Source of the DNA: an uncultured Clostridia bacterium | GTDB taxonomy: Bacteria; Bacillota; Clostridia; Oscillospirales; Acutalibacteraceae | Length of the DNA: 11,785 nucleotides | Reading direction: 5' to 3' | Assembly (NCBI GenBank): GCA_946186535.1 | Contig: CAMHNT010000048.1 | Span: 1-11,785 of the forward strand | Shown here: positions 1 through 6,716 of the stretch, in pieces | Position numbering within the stretch: the first letter of the stretch is position 1 | How the letters are laid out: every line of letters begins with the position of its first letter | The notes under the pieces: model-generated | Seen by the model: only the letters and a program-made list of their open reading frames with translations | Databases searched by the model: none | What the model was told of the DNA's origin: nothing | Translations under genes and position numbers: made by a program

Positions 1-60
1 CTGCAAATGCCCTTGGGGTACCGTCAGGCGGTCTTTGTGCGGTGTTGCCTTAAGTAACGG
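1..60 (-). repeat. Possible fragment of a dispersed intergenic repeat
   Basis: Read on the minus strand, this stretch contains ACCGCC followed after a few bases by a 13-nt block (bases 8-20) identical to bases 6571-6583 of the repeat at 6516-6636, where ACCGCC also precedes the block. The shared order of two blocks suggests a related but diverged repeat cut by the window edge. The + strand is open in frame 1 until a TAA at 55-57, so the tail of an upstream gene cannot be excluded. Confidence 0.4.
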
Positions 61-81
61 AATATGAATTTAAAAAATCTA

Positions 82-110
82 TTGACTATATCGCCTTAAC
101 GTATTAAAAT
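82..110 (+). promoter_or_regulatory. Promoter of the tetrapyrrole operon
   Basis: The -35 box TTGACT (82-87) and -10 box TAAAAT (105-110) are separated by 17 bp. Each matches the sigma-A consensus at five of six positions. Transcription would start near 117, giving a short leader of about 35-45 nt before hemA. No T-box or riboswitch-like structure fits in so short a leader. The nonamer ATTGACTAT that carries the -35 box recurs at 115-123, over the predicted start site. Confidence 0.7.
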
Positions 111-152
111 ATTAATTGACTATTAATTCGGTATGTAATATCGGAATTGGAG

Positions 153-1289
153 ATGAAATGTGTGTATTGTATAAGCGTCAGCTACAGGAAAGCCGATATC
201 GAAATCCGAAAAAGCCTTAAATTCGACGAGGAAAAATGCAGAAAGATTTCAACAGGTCTTGTCGGTAAAGGTATTGTTTCACAGTGCGTTATTCTTTCTA
301 CCTGCAACCGCTTTGAGATATATTTCTGCGGTGAAAAGGGGGCGGAAAATGATGTTATAAAATCCGTATCGACGCATTCGGGGATATCTGCAGAACTGTT
401 TTCAAGGTACATTATGCTTTACGCCGACGGAAACGCTGTTCTTCATCTTTTCAAGGTGGCAAGCGGAATAGATTCAATGATTATCGGGGAGGACGAAATT
501 CTCGGTCAGACGAAAAATGCTTATGCACTTGCGCTTGAAAACAACACGGTTTCCTATGAACTGAATATGATTTTTCAGGCGGCGGTTGCTTGTGCAAAAA
601 AAATCAAAACTCAAACTCCGCTCTCGAAAACCTCCGTTTCCGTTGCAACACTTTCCGCCAACGAAGCGGCGAAACTGGGAAATAATGTAAATGCTCTCGT
701 TATAGGCGCAAGCGGTCAGATAGGCAAAATCGTTCTGAAAAATCTCGCTTCGCATAAAAATATAAATGTGAAGGCAGTGCTCAGAAAGCACAGTGACCAC
801 AGAAGGCTTATTGAGAGCATGGGCATAGAAACAGCGGACTACAACGACAGATATGATTTCATGAACAGCGCCGACTGCATAATAAGCGCAACGTCAAGCC
901 CCCATTACACTGTTACCCGCTATGACCTTAAGGACAGGCTCACCGATAAGAAAAGCCGCCTTTTCATTGACCTTGCTGTTCCACCCGATATTGATAAGGA
1001 AATTGCGGAGCTTGACGGAGTAAGGCTCATAAATATCGATTATTTTGAGCAGCTCGCAAAGGAGAACAACGCCTTGAAGCTGAGCTCGGTTGATATTGCT
1101 GAGGAGATAATTTTGGCTGAAATCAATACACTCAGAAAGGATATGGAGTTTCACGATTTTATGCCCGAGCTTGAAAGTATTAAGAATAAGCTTAATAATA
1201 AGTCGCTCGAGCAGCTGATATATAAAATGAAATCGGAAGTCTCTGCAGATACATTCTCGGAGTTCCTGAATGTTTTGAAATCGTTTTAG
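153..1289 (+). CDS. hemA: Glutamyl-tRNA reductase
   Basis: Reduces the glutamate on glutamyl-tRNA(Glu) to glutamate-1-semialdehyde with NADPH, the first committed step of C5-pathway tetrapyrrole synthesis in the cytosol. The family signature STCNR carries the catalytic cysteine (about residue 51 from this start). It is followed by HLFKVASGIDSMIIGEDEILGQ-type conservation (residues ~98-119), a Rossmann nucleotide-binding segment VIGASGQIG (~183-191), ISATSSP (~244-250) and FIDLAVPPDID (~271-281). At 378 residues it is shorter than the usual 400-455, mainly because the C-terminal dimerisation region is brief. The start is uncertain. ATG 153 gives the family-typical N-terminus but GGAG (149-152) touches it; GTG 162 has GGAG at 9 nt spacing; TTG 147 is also in frame. 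It is the first gene of the operon and ends 13 nt before the next. Function is secure. Confidence 0.95.
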   Translation: MKCVYCISVSYRKADIEIRKSLKFDEEKCRKISTGLVGKGIVSQCVILSTCNRFEIYFCGEKGAENDVIKSVSTHSGISAELFSRYIMLYADGNAVLHLFKVASGIDSMIIGEDEILGQTKNAYALALENNTVSYELNMIFQAAVACAKKIKTQTPLSKTSVSVATLSANEAAKLGNNVNALVIGASGQIGKIVLKNLASHKNINVKAVLRKHSDHRRLIESMGIETADYNDRYDFMNSADCIISATSSPHYTVTRYDLKDRLTDKKSRLFIDLAVPPDIDKEIAELDGVRLINIDYFEQLAKENNALKLSSVDIAEEIILAEINTLRKDMEFHDFMPELESIKNKLNNKSLEQLIYKMKSEVSADTFSEFLNVLKSF

Positions 1290-1302
1290 AACAGGTGATT
1301 TT

Positions 1303-1914
1303 ATGGGATATTTTCCTTTTTATATAGACATAGAAAACAAAAAATGCTTGGTTGTGGGAGGGGGTAAGGTTGCGCTCAGAAAGATAGAAAAGCTCCTTCC
1401 GTTCAAGCCCGAAATTACCGTAGCTGCGCCCAAAATCTGCGATGAGATAAATAAGCTTCCTGGGCTGAATATTACGGAAAAACGCTTTGAGGATACGGAC
1501 ATTGACGGTGCGTTTGTCGTGATAAGCGCAACGGACGACAACGACCTGAACGCTCATATATTCAGGCTTTGCAGTGAAAGGGGGATTCTTGTAAACACGG
1601 TTGACGATAAGGAAAAATGCGGATTTATTTTTCCTGCACTGGTGAAAAAGGAAAACGTTACGGTAGGCATTTCGACCGGGGGCAAAAGTCCGATTTACGC
1701 AAGATTTCTCCGTAAAACTATTGAAGGCACGCTTGATGACGACTGCGATGAAATAATTGAACTTCTTTCCTCGGTCAGAAAAACTATCAAGGAAACTATT
1801 GATACAGAGGAGAAAAGAAAGGAAGCATTTGAGCGTATTTTAAAGTTTTGTATTACAGACAGAAAAAGCGTTGACGAAAACAAAATTTCCGAAATAACAG
1901 AGGATTTAAGATGA
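1303..1914 (+). CDS. sirC: Precorrin-2 dehydrogenase / sirohydrochlorin ferrochelatase (CysG N-terminal type)
   Basis: A 203-residue homologue of the N-terminal half of CysG, Met8 and SirC. These enzymes oxidise precorrin-2 to sirohydrochlorin with NAD+ and in some cases also insert iron to make siroheme. Visible features are the N-terminal NAD-binding glycine motif VVGGGKVALRK (residues 17-27), ISATDD (74-79), the active-site segment NTVDDKEKCGFIFPA (98-112; Asp101/Asp102 align with the catalytic aspartate of CysG) and ISTGGKSP (123-130), followed by a helical C-terminal dimerisation region. Whether this copy also chelates iron cannot be decided from sequence. ATG 1303 follows AGGTGA (1293-1298). 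The stop overlaps the hemC start in an ATGA. Its neighbour cobA/hemD makes its substrate, so the two together replace a single CysG protein. Confidence 0.9.
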   Translation: MGYFPFYIDIENKKCLVVGGGKVALRKIEKLLPFKPEITVAAPKICDEINKLPGLNITEKRFEDTDIDGAFVVISATDDNDLNAHIFRLCSERGILVNTVDDKEKCGFIFPALVKKENVTVGISTGGKSPIYARFLRKTIEGTLDDDCDEIIELLSSVRKTIKETIDTEEKRKEAFERILKFCITDRKSVDENKISEITEDLR

Positions 1915-2774
1915 AGATAAAAATAGGTACAAGAAAGAGCAAGCTTGCCGTTGCTCAGACAAATATGACTGCCGAAAAAATCCGTGAAGCCTTTCCCGAC
2001 ATAGAATTTGAAATCGTATATATAAGCACAATGGGCGACCTGGTGATCGATAAGCCTATTGCGGACATCGGAGGACGAGGTATATTTGTTGCGGAAATAG
2101 AACAGGCTTTGCTTGACAAAACTATAGACATAGCCGTTCACAGTGCAAAGGACCTTCCTGCTCAGCTCGGAGAAGGGCTTGATATTCTCGGAGTCTTGGA
2201 AAGGGGAAATTACCGTGACGTTCTCGTTACAAACGCGAATAAGTCTGTCGGCACGGACAGTGTATGTACAATCGGAACAGGAAGTCTCAGACGAAGGAAG
2301 AACCTGAAAAAGCTTTATACAAATGCTGAGTTTGAAAACATCAGAGGAAACGTTGACACAAGACTTAACAAGCTTTACAGCGGTCAGTACGACGGTATTG
2401 TTCTTGCGGCGGCAGGTCTTGAGCGACTGGGGGTTATCGGTGACGAACGGTTCGACTTCAAAGTCTTTGACTACGAGGATTTTCTTCCTGCGCCGTGTCA
2501 GGGTATTATTGCCGTTGAGGGCAGGAAAAACGATTTTACGGCAGAAATAATTAAAGCCTTAAACGACATGGATACGTACCGCTCATTCGAAGCGGAGCGT
2601 TTTATAGGAAGCTGTCTTAACGCAGACTGCGGTATGCCTCTCGGTGCTTATACATTTACGGAAAACGGAAAATTTACCGTTTCGCTGTCGGCTGACGGTG
2701 AAAAAACGGTTGTAAAAACAGGCGATATAAACGACAGCTTAAGGATTGCAAAGGAGGCGGTTTCATGTCTTTAA
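1911..2774 (+). CDS. hemC: Hydroxymethylbilane synthase (porphobilinogen deaminase)
   Basis: Polymerises four porphobilinogen molecules into hydroxymethylbilane using a covalently bound dipyrromethane cofactor. Family motifs appear in order: IGTRKSKLAVAQT (residues 5-17), GGRGIFVAEIE (54-64), AVHSAKDLP (75-83, with catalytic Asp81), GTGSLRRRK (122-130), IRGNVDTRL (144-152), LAAAGLERLG (165-174) and LPAPCQG (192-198). The cofactor-attaching cysteine is Cys240 in NADCGMPLGA, where most family members read GGC; an extra Cys196 sits in the APxQG motif. The length of 287 is slightly below the usual 300-315. ATG 1911 overlaps the previous stop by 4 nt and has AGAGGA at 6 nt spacing. Translational coupling with both neighbours is likely. 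Confidence 0.95.
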   Translation: MKIKIGTRKSKLAVAQTNMTAEKIREAFPDIEFEIVYISTMGDLVIDKPIADIGGRGIFVAEIEQALLDKTIDIAVHSAKDLPAQLGEGLDILGVLERGNYRDVLVTNANKSVGTDSVCTIGTGSLRRRKNLKKLYTNAEFENIRGNVDTRLNKLYSGQYDGIVLAAAGLERLGVIGDERFDFKVFDYEDFLPAPCQGIIAVEGRKNDFTAEIIKALNDMDTYRSFEAERFIGSCLNADCGMPLGAYTFTENGKFTVSLSADGEKTVVKTGDINDSLRIAKEAVSCL

Positions 2775-4279
2775 GTACATTCGGCAGGGTCTGGCTCGTG
2801 GGCGCAGGGTGCGGAGATTATGACCTGATTTCTTTAAGGGGCAAGGCTCTTCTGGAGCAGTGTGACACGGTTATATACGACAGCCTGACGGACGGCAGAC
2901 TGCTTGATTTTGTTCCCGAAAATGCAGAGAAGATATGCGTCGGAAAGAGGTCGGGACGTCACAGCGAAACACAGGACAACATAAACAGACTCCTCGTCGA
3001 AAAGGCTTCTCAAGGCAAAAACGTAGTACGTCTCAAGGGCGGAGATCCGTTTGTTTTCGGTCGCGGCGGAGAGGAAATCCTGACTCTTAAAGAGAACAAT
3101 ATCGAGTACGGAATTGTTCCCGGAATCACATCGTGTGTAGCGGTTCCCGAACTTGCGGGCATACCTGTAACGCACCGTGAAACGGCGAGAAGCTTTCATG
3201 TCATAACGGGACATACCTCTGAAAATCTGCTTCCCGAAAATATGAATGCATATGCAAAGCTTGACGGGACTCTCGTGTTTTTAATGGGGCTTAAAAAGCT
3301 TCCGGAAATAACAAAGGGACTTATCGAAAACGGCAAGCCCGAAAGTACTCCTGCGGCTGTTATTTCAAGCGGAGCGTCCGTCGGTCAGAGAGTTCTCAGA
3401 AGTACGCTTGGCAGGATTGCGGAGGAAGCGGAAAAGGAGTGCATGGAAACACCTGCGGTTATCATATTCGGAGAGGTTGTCGATTTTGATTTTGCACAGA
3501 CGGTTTCATTGCCCTTGAAAAATGTAACGATAACAACGACAGGTACAAAGCGTTTTGTAAGCAAGCTTTTCTCAAAGTTTTCAAAGCTCGGTGCGGACGT
3601 GAAAAGGCTCGACTATCTGAACATTGTTGAATACCGTGACAATAAAAATTTTGATGATGCATTAAAGGGCCTGTCGGCATATAAATGGATAACTTTGACG
3701 AGCATAAACGGAGTGGAAATTTTTCTGAACAGACTTAATAAGCTTGGAATAGATATCAGAACGCTTGGCAATATCAGGTTTGCCGTTATCGGCAGCGGCA
3801 CGGCAGACGTGCTTTCAAAAAGAGGAATATTTGCCGATTTGATACCCGATGTCTATACGTCCGAAGCACTCGGAAATACTCTTGCAGGAGCTGTTCAAAA
3901 AGGGGAAAGGGTGCTTATTCTGCGTGCGGAAAAGGGCTCGGCTGAGCTTACGGATATTCTTGACAGGAATAATATTCTGTACGATGATATAAAAACATAC
4001 GATGTGCTGAGCTCTTCGGAGGAGCTTTCGGGAAATGAAATAGCTGCCAATTTTATTACGTTTGCAAGCGCATCGGGAGTTAACGCATTTTTCGAAAACG
4101 GCGGTAAAATAAGCGAGAATACGAGGATTGTATGTATAGGCGACATTACTGCAAACGCGCTCGTAAAATACGGAATATCGGATTTTAAAATATCAAAGAC
4201 AAGCAACATCGAAGGAATAACGGAAACAATTTTAGCGGAGGTTAAAAATGCAGAGATTCAGACGACTGAGGTCAAGTGA
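2765..4279 (+). CDS. cobA/hemD: Fused uroporphyrinogen-III C-methyltransferase / uroporphyrinogen-III synthase
   Basis: A bifunctional 504-residue protein. Residues ~7-245 form the SUMT (CobA) domain, which transfers two methyl groups from SAM to uroporphyrinogen III to give precorrin-2. It has VWLVGAGCGDYDLISLRG (9-26), the loop VVRLKGGDPFVFGRGGEE (87-104), VPGITSCVAVPELAGIPVTHR (118-138) and PAVIIFGEVV (230-239). Residues ~252-495 form the HemD domain, which cyclises hydroxymethylbilane to uroporphyrinogen III. It has TSINGVEIF (312-320), FAVIGSGTADVL (339-350), ASASGVNAFF (434-443) and IVCIGDITANAL (455-466). The fusion puts a product-forming and a product-consuming enzyme on one chain and favours flux to siroheme or cobalamin. 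It overlaps hemC by 10 nt and has a near-perfect AAGGAGG (2751-2757) at 7 nt. The last ~11 residues are encoded in the overlap with hemB. This fusion is common in Clostridia. Confidence 0.95.
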   Translation: MSLSTFGRVWLVGAGCGDYDLISLRGKALLEQCDTVIYDSLTDGRLLDFVPENAEKICVGKRSGRHSETQDNINRLLVEKASQGKNVVRLKGGDPFVFGRGGEEILTLKENNIEYGIVPGITSCVAVPELAGIPVTHRETARSFHVITGHTSENLLPENMNAYAKLDGTLVFLMGLKKLPEITKGLIENGKPESTPAAVISSGASVGQRVLRSTLGRIAEEAEKECMETPAVIIFGEVVDFDFAQTVSLPLKNVTITTTGTKRFVSKLFSKFSKLGADVKRLDYLNIVEYRDNKNFDDALKGLSAYKWITLTSINGVEIFLNRLNKLGIDIRTLGNIRFAVIGSGTADVLSKRGIFADLIPDVYTSEALGNTLAGAVQKGERVLILRAEKGSAELTDILDRNNILYDDIKTYDVLSSSEELSGNEIAANFITFASASGVNAFFENGGKISENTRIVCIGDITANALVKYGISDFKISKTSNIEGITETILAEVKNAEIQTTEVK

Positions 4280-5213
4280 AAATATACGCAGACTCGTGCG
4301 TGAAACAAGAGTGGACAGAAGCAACCTGATATACCCGATTTTTATCGTCGAGGGTGAGAATATAAAAAATCCCGTTGATTCGATGCCGGGGGTTTTTCAG
4401 TATTCTATTGACAGAGCTGACGAGATTCTGAAGGAAATAAGTGAAAGCAAAATTTCGGGTCTGATGATTTTCGGTATCCCAAGCCACAAGGACGAGCTTG
4501 CGACAGGTGCTTATGACGATAACGGAATCACTCAGAGAGCGGTAAGATATATAAAGAATAATTATCACGACATTCTCGTTGTTGCCGATGTGTGTCTCTG
4601 CGAGTACACATCTCACGGTCACTGCGGAGTAGTTCACGGAGATAAGATTCTGAATGACGAAACGCTTCCCTTGCTTTCGAAAATGGCGGTGAGCCTTGCG
4701 AAAGCAGGAGCGGATATTATAGCGCCGTCGGATATGATGGACGGCAGAGTTGCGGCAATAAGACAGGCTCTCGATGAAAACGGCTTTATAGATACGCCTA
4801 TCATGGCGTACAGCGCAAAGTTCGCCTCGGGATATTATTCGCCTTTCAGAGACGCTGCGGAATCTGCGCCGTGCTTCGGAGACAGAAAGACATATCAGAT
4901 GGACTGTGCCAACGGCAGGGAGGCTGTAAGGGAAATAATCGACGACATAAACGAGGGGGCGGATATCGTTATGGTAAAGCCTGCGCTTGCTTATCTTGAC
5001 GTCATAAAAGAAGCGAGCCGGTATGATTATCCTTTGGCGGCATACAATGTCAGCGGCGAGTATTCAATGGTCAAAGCGGCGGCGCAGAATGGCTGGATAG
5101 ACGAAAAGAGAATAGTTCTCGAAAATCTCACTGCGATAAAAAGAGCCGGCGCAGATATCATAATCACATATCATGCGCTTGATGCGGCGAAATGGTTGGA
5201 GGAGAACGTATGA
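4248..5213 (+). CDS. hemB: Porphobilinogen synthase (5-aminolevulinate dehydratase)
   Basis: Condenses two 5-aminolevulinates into porphobilinogen. The 321-residue length is typical. The two Schiff-base lysines are Lys191 in MAYSAKFAS and Lys244 in MVKPALAYLD. A zinc-type active site is indicated by CLCEYTSHGHC (Cys116, Cys118, Cys126), rather than the aspartate-rich magnesium-type version. N-terminal RFRRLRSSENIRRLVRET (3-20) and YPIFIVEG (29-36) also match the family. ATG 4248 has GGAGG (4237-4241) at 6 nt and lies 32 nt inside the end of cobA/hemD, the longest overlap in this operon. The C-terminus shares ATGA with hemL. The enzyme acts after HemA and HemL and feeds HemC. Confidence 0.96.
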   Translation: MQRFRRLRSSENIRRLVRETRVDRSNLIYPIFIVEGENIKNPVDSMPGVFQYSIDRADEILKEISESKISGLMIFGIPSHKDELATGAYDDNGITQRAVRYIKNNYHDILVVADVCLCEYTSHGHCGVVHGDKILNDETLPLLSKMAVSLAKAGADIIAPSDMMDGRVAAIRQALDENGFIDTPIMAYSAKFASGYYSPFRDAAESAPCFGDRKTYQMDCANGREAVREIIDDINEGADIVMVKPALAYLDVIKEASRYDYPLAAYNVSGEYSMVKAAAQNGWIDEKRIVLENLTAIKRAGADIIITYHALDAAKWLEENV

Positions 5214-6472
5214 GTAAGGAAAAATCAAAAGCTTTGTACAGTGAAGCTTTGAAGTTTATGCCCGGCGGAGTAAACAGCCCTGTACGTGCATGCAGAAACG
5301 TAGGCAGGACTCCGCTGTTTATCGACCACGCAAAGGGCGATAAAATCTACGATGCGGACGGAAACGAATATATAGACTATATCTGCTCGTGGGGTCCGAA
5401 TATTCTCGGGCACGGCAGGGAAGAGGTAATAGCGGCGGTCAAAAATGCCTGTGACAGAGGGCTTACCTACGGAGCGTGCCACGAGGGTGAAATAGAGCTT
5501 GCAAGGCTTATTCAAAAACACATCCCATCTATGGAAATGCTCAGGCTTGTCAATTCCGGAACGGAAGCGGTTATGAGCGCAGTGCGTGCCGCAAGAGGAT
5601 ACACAAAGCGTGACAGGATAGTAAAATTCGAGGGCTGTTATCATGGTCATTCCGACGGACTTCTTGTTAAGGCAGGTTCAGGACTTCTCACCGGTTCAAT
5701 TCCCGACAGCGCAGGAGTTCCGAAAGGCTACACAGACAATACGCTTCTTGCCCGGTACAACAGCGAGGAATCCGTGAGAGATATTTTTAATGCTTACGGC
5801 GATGAGATAGCTTGCGTTGTCGTTGAGCCTTGCGCGGCGAATATGGGCGTTGTTCCTCCGAAGAAGGGATTTCTGGAATTCCTTCGTCAAATCACGAAGC
5901 AGTACGGTTCATTGCTTATTTTTGACGAGGTTATCACAGGATTTCGCCTGTCTCTCGGCGGCGCACAGAATCTTTACGGAGTTACCCCCGACCTGACTAC
6001 GCTCGGAAAGATTGTCGGCGGAGGCATGCCGCTTGCGGTTTACGGCGGAAAGCGTGAGGTTATGGAGTGCGTTGCGCCGCTCGGTTCGGTTTATCAGGCA
6101 GGAACGCTTTCGGGAAATCCTATTGCAGTCAGCGCAGGCATTGCGACAATAAAGCTTCTGGAAAGCATTGAGAATCTATACAGTGAGATTGACGAAAAAG
6201 CGGAGAGAATTGAAACGGCTATGAGGGAATCGGGACTGAACGTTAACAGGGTAGGCTCGCTTCTCACGGCATTTTTCACGGATAAGGCAGTTGTGGATTA
6301 TAACACAGCAGTTTCATCGGACAAGGAGAAATTCTCCGGATATTATTCGTATCTGCTTGATAACGGCATATATGCACCGCCGTCACAGTTTGAAGCGATG
6401 TTTGTTTCCTATGCTCACAGTGATGAGGATATTGAATATACGTGTGAGATTATACGGAAGTTTGGGAGATAA
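5210..6472 (+). CDS. hemL: Glutamate-1-semialdehyde 2,1-aminomutase
   Basis: A PLP-dependent enzyme that converts glutamate-1-semialdehyde, the HemA product, to 5-aminolevulinate. It has 420 residues, a normal length. Motifs: FMPGGVNSPVRA (residues 16-27), NSGTEAVMSAVRAARG (115-130), EGCYHGHSD (141-149), LIFDEVITGFR (236-246, with PLP-pyridine Asp239), TLGKIVGGGMPLA (264-276, with PLP lysine Lys267) and AGTLSGNPIA. An in-frame ATG lies 18 nt upstream at 5192, but GGAGGAG (5198-5204) sits 5 nt before ATG 5210. The 5210 start also gives the common ATGA overlap with hemB and the family-like MSKEKSKALYSEA N-terminus. It is the last gene of the operon. Confidence 0.95.
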   Translation: MSKEKSKALYSEALKFMPGGVNSPVRACRNVGRTPLFIDHAKGDKIYDADGNEYIDYICSWGPNILGHGREEVIAAVKNACDRGLTYGACHEGEIELARLIQKHIPSMEMLRLVNSGTEAVMSAVRAARGYTKRDRIVKFEGCYHGHSDGLLVKAGSGLLTGSIPDSAGVPKGYTDNTLLARYNSEESVRDIFNAYGDEIACVVVEPCAANMGVVPPKKGFLEFLRQITKQYGSLLIFDEVITGFRLSLGGAQNLYGVTPDLTTLGKIVGGGMPLAVYGGKREVMECVAPLGSVYQAGTLSGNPIAVSAGIATIKLLESIENLYSEIDEKAERIETAMRESGLNVNRVGSLLTAFFTDKAVVDYNTAVSSDKEKFSGYYSYLLDNGIYAPPSQFEAMFVSYAHSDEDIEYTCEIIRKFGR

Positions 6473-6474
6473 TT

Positions 6475-6499
6475 AAAAATGACGTAAAACGGCATTTTT
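6475..6499 (+). terminator. Candidate terminator of the tetrapyrrole operon
   Basis: Directly after the hemL stop, AAAAATG (6475-6481) pairs with CATTTTT (6493-6499), and two further C-G pairs lie near the loop. The stem is AU-rich and ends in its own T run, so it would be a weak terminator. The hairpins of the repeat at 6516-6636 could contribute to termination. Confidence 0.4.
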
Positions 6500-6515
6500 A
6501 AGAAGTAATATATCG

Positions 6516-6636
6516 TTAAGGGCGTTGCACTTAAAAACCTACCAAAGGCTCTGCCTTTGGAAACCGCCAATACCCCAAGGGCACTTTCTTCGGGCGCCTT
6601 TGAAAAAGTTGGATCAAAACTTTTTCCGGCTTCGCT
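6516..6636 (+). repeat. Tandem-hairpin intergenic repeat, copy A
   Basis: This is a non-coding element. Hairpin 1 (6516-6534; arms TTAAGGGC/GCACTTAA, loop GTT, one mismatch) is followed after 7 nt by hairpin 2 (6542-6560; perfect arms CCAAAGGC/GCCTTTGG, loop TCT), then AAACCG, a GC-rich module (6567-6598), an AAAAAGTT/AACTTTTT hairpin (6603-6625) and the terminal block CCGGCTTCGCT (6626-6636). An inverted copy lies at 7714-7809. The shared core, 6541-6566, is identical over 26 nt to the reverse complement of 7760-7785. Transcribed as part of the hem operon's 3' end, it could act in termination or RNA stability. Copy B lacks most of the 6567-6598 module. Confidence 0.8.
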
Positions 6637-6676
6637 CCTCTGAAGCATAATCGGAACTAAGATATATTCATCTATA

Positions 6677-6709
6677 TTATACTAAATTATACTAAAATAA
6701 TCGGGAGGA
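6677..6709 (+). promoter_or_regulatory. Candidate trxB promoter region and ribosome binding site
   Basis: TTATACTAAA occurs twice in perfect tandem (6677-6686, 6687-6696), giving two TATACT -10-like boxes (6679-6684, 6689-6694) 10 bp apart. The -35 region is poor; TTCATC (6667-6672), 16 bp before the second box, matches TTGACA at only three positions. A strong site GGGAGGA (6703-6709) lies 7 nt before the trxB ATG. If the second box is used, transcription would start almost at the ribosome binding site, so the first box or an upstream start is more likely. Confidence 0.45.
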
Positions 6710-6716
6710 TAGAATT

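Noticed and set aside
2323..2550. Out-of-frame open reading frame inside hemC.
   Set aside because: It overlaps a clearly conserved gene, has no ribosome binding site and resembles no protein I recognise.
5192..5209. Upstream in-frame ATG for hemL.
   Set aside because: The ribosome binding site GGAGGAG lies downstream of it and serves ATG 5210, which also matches the family N-terminus.
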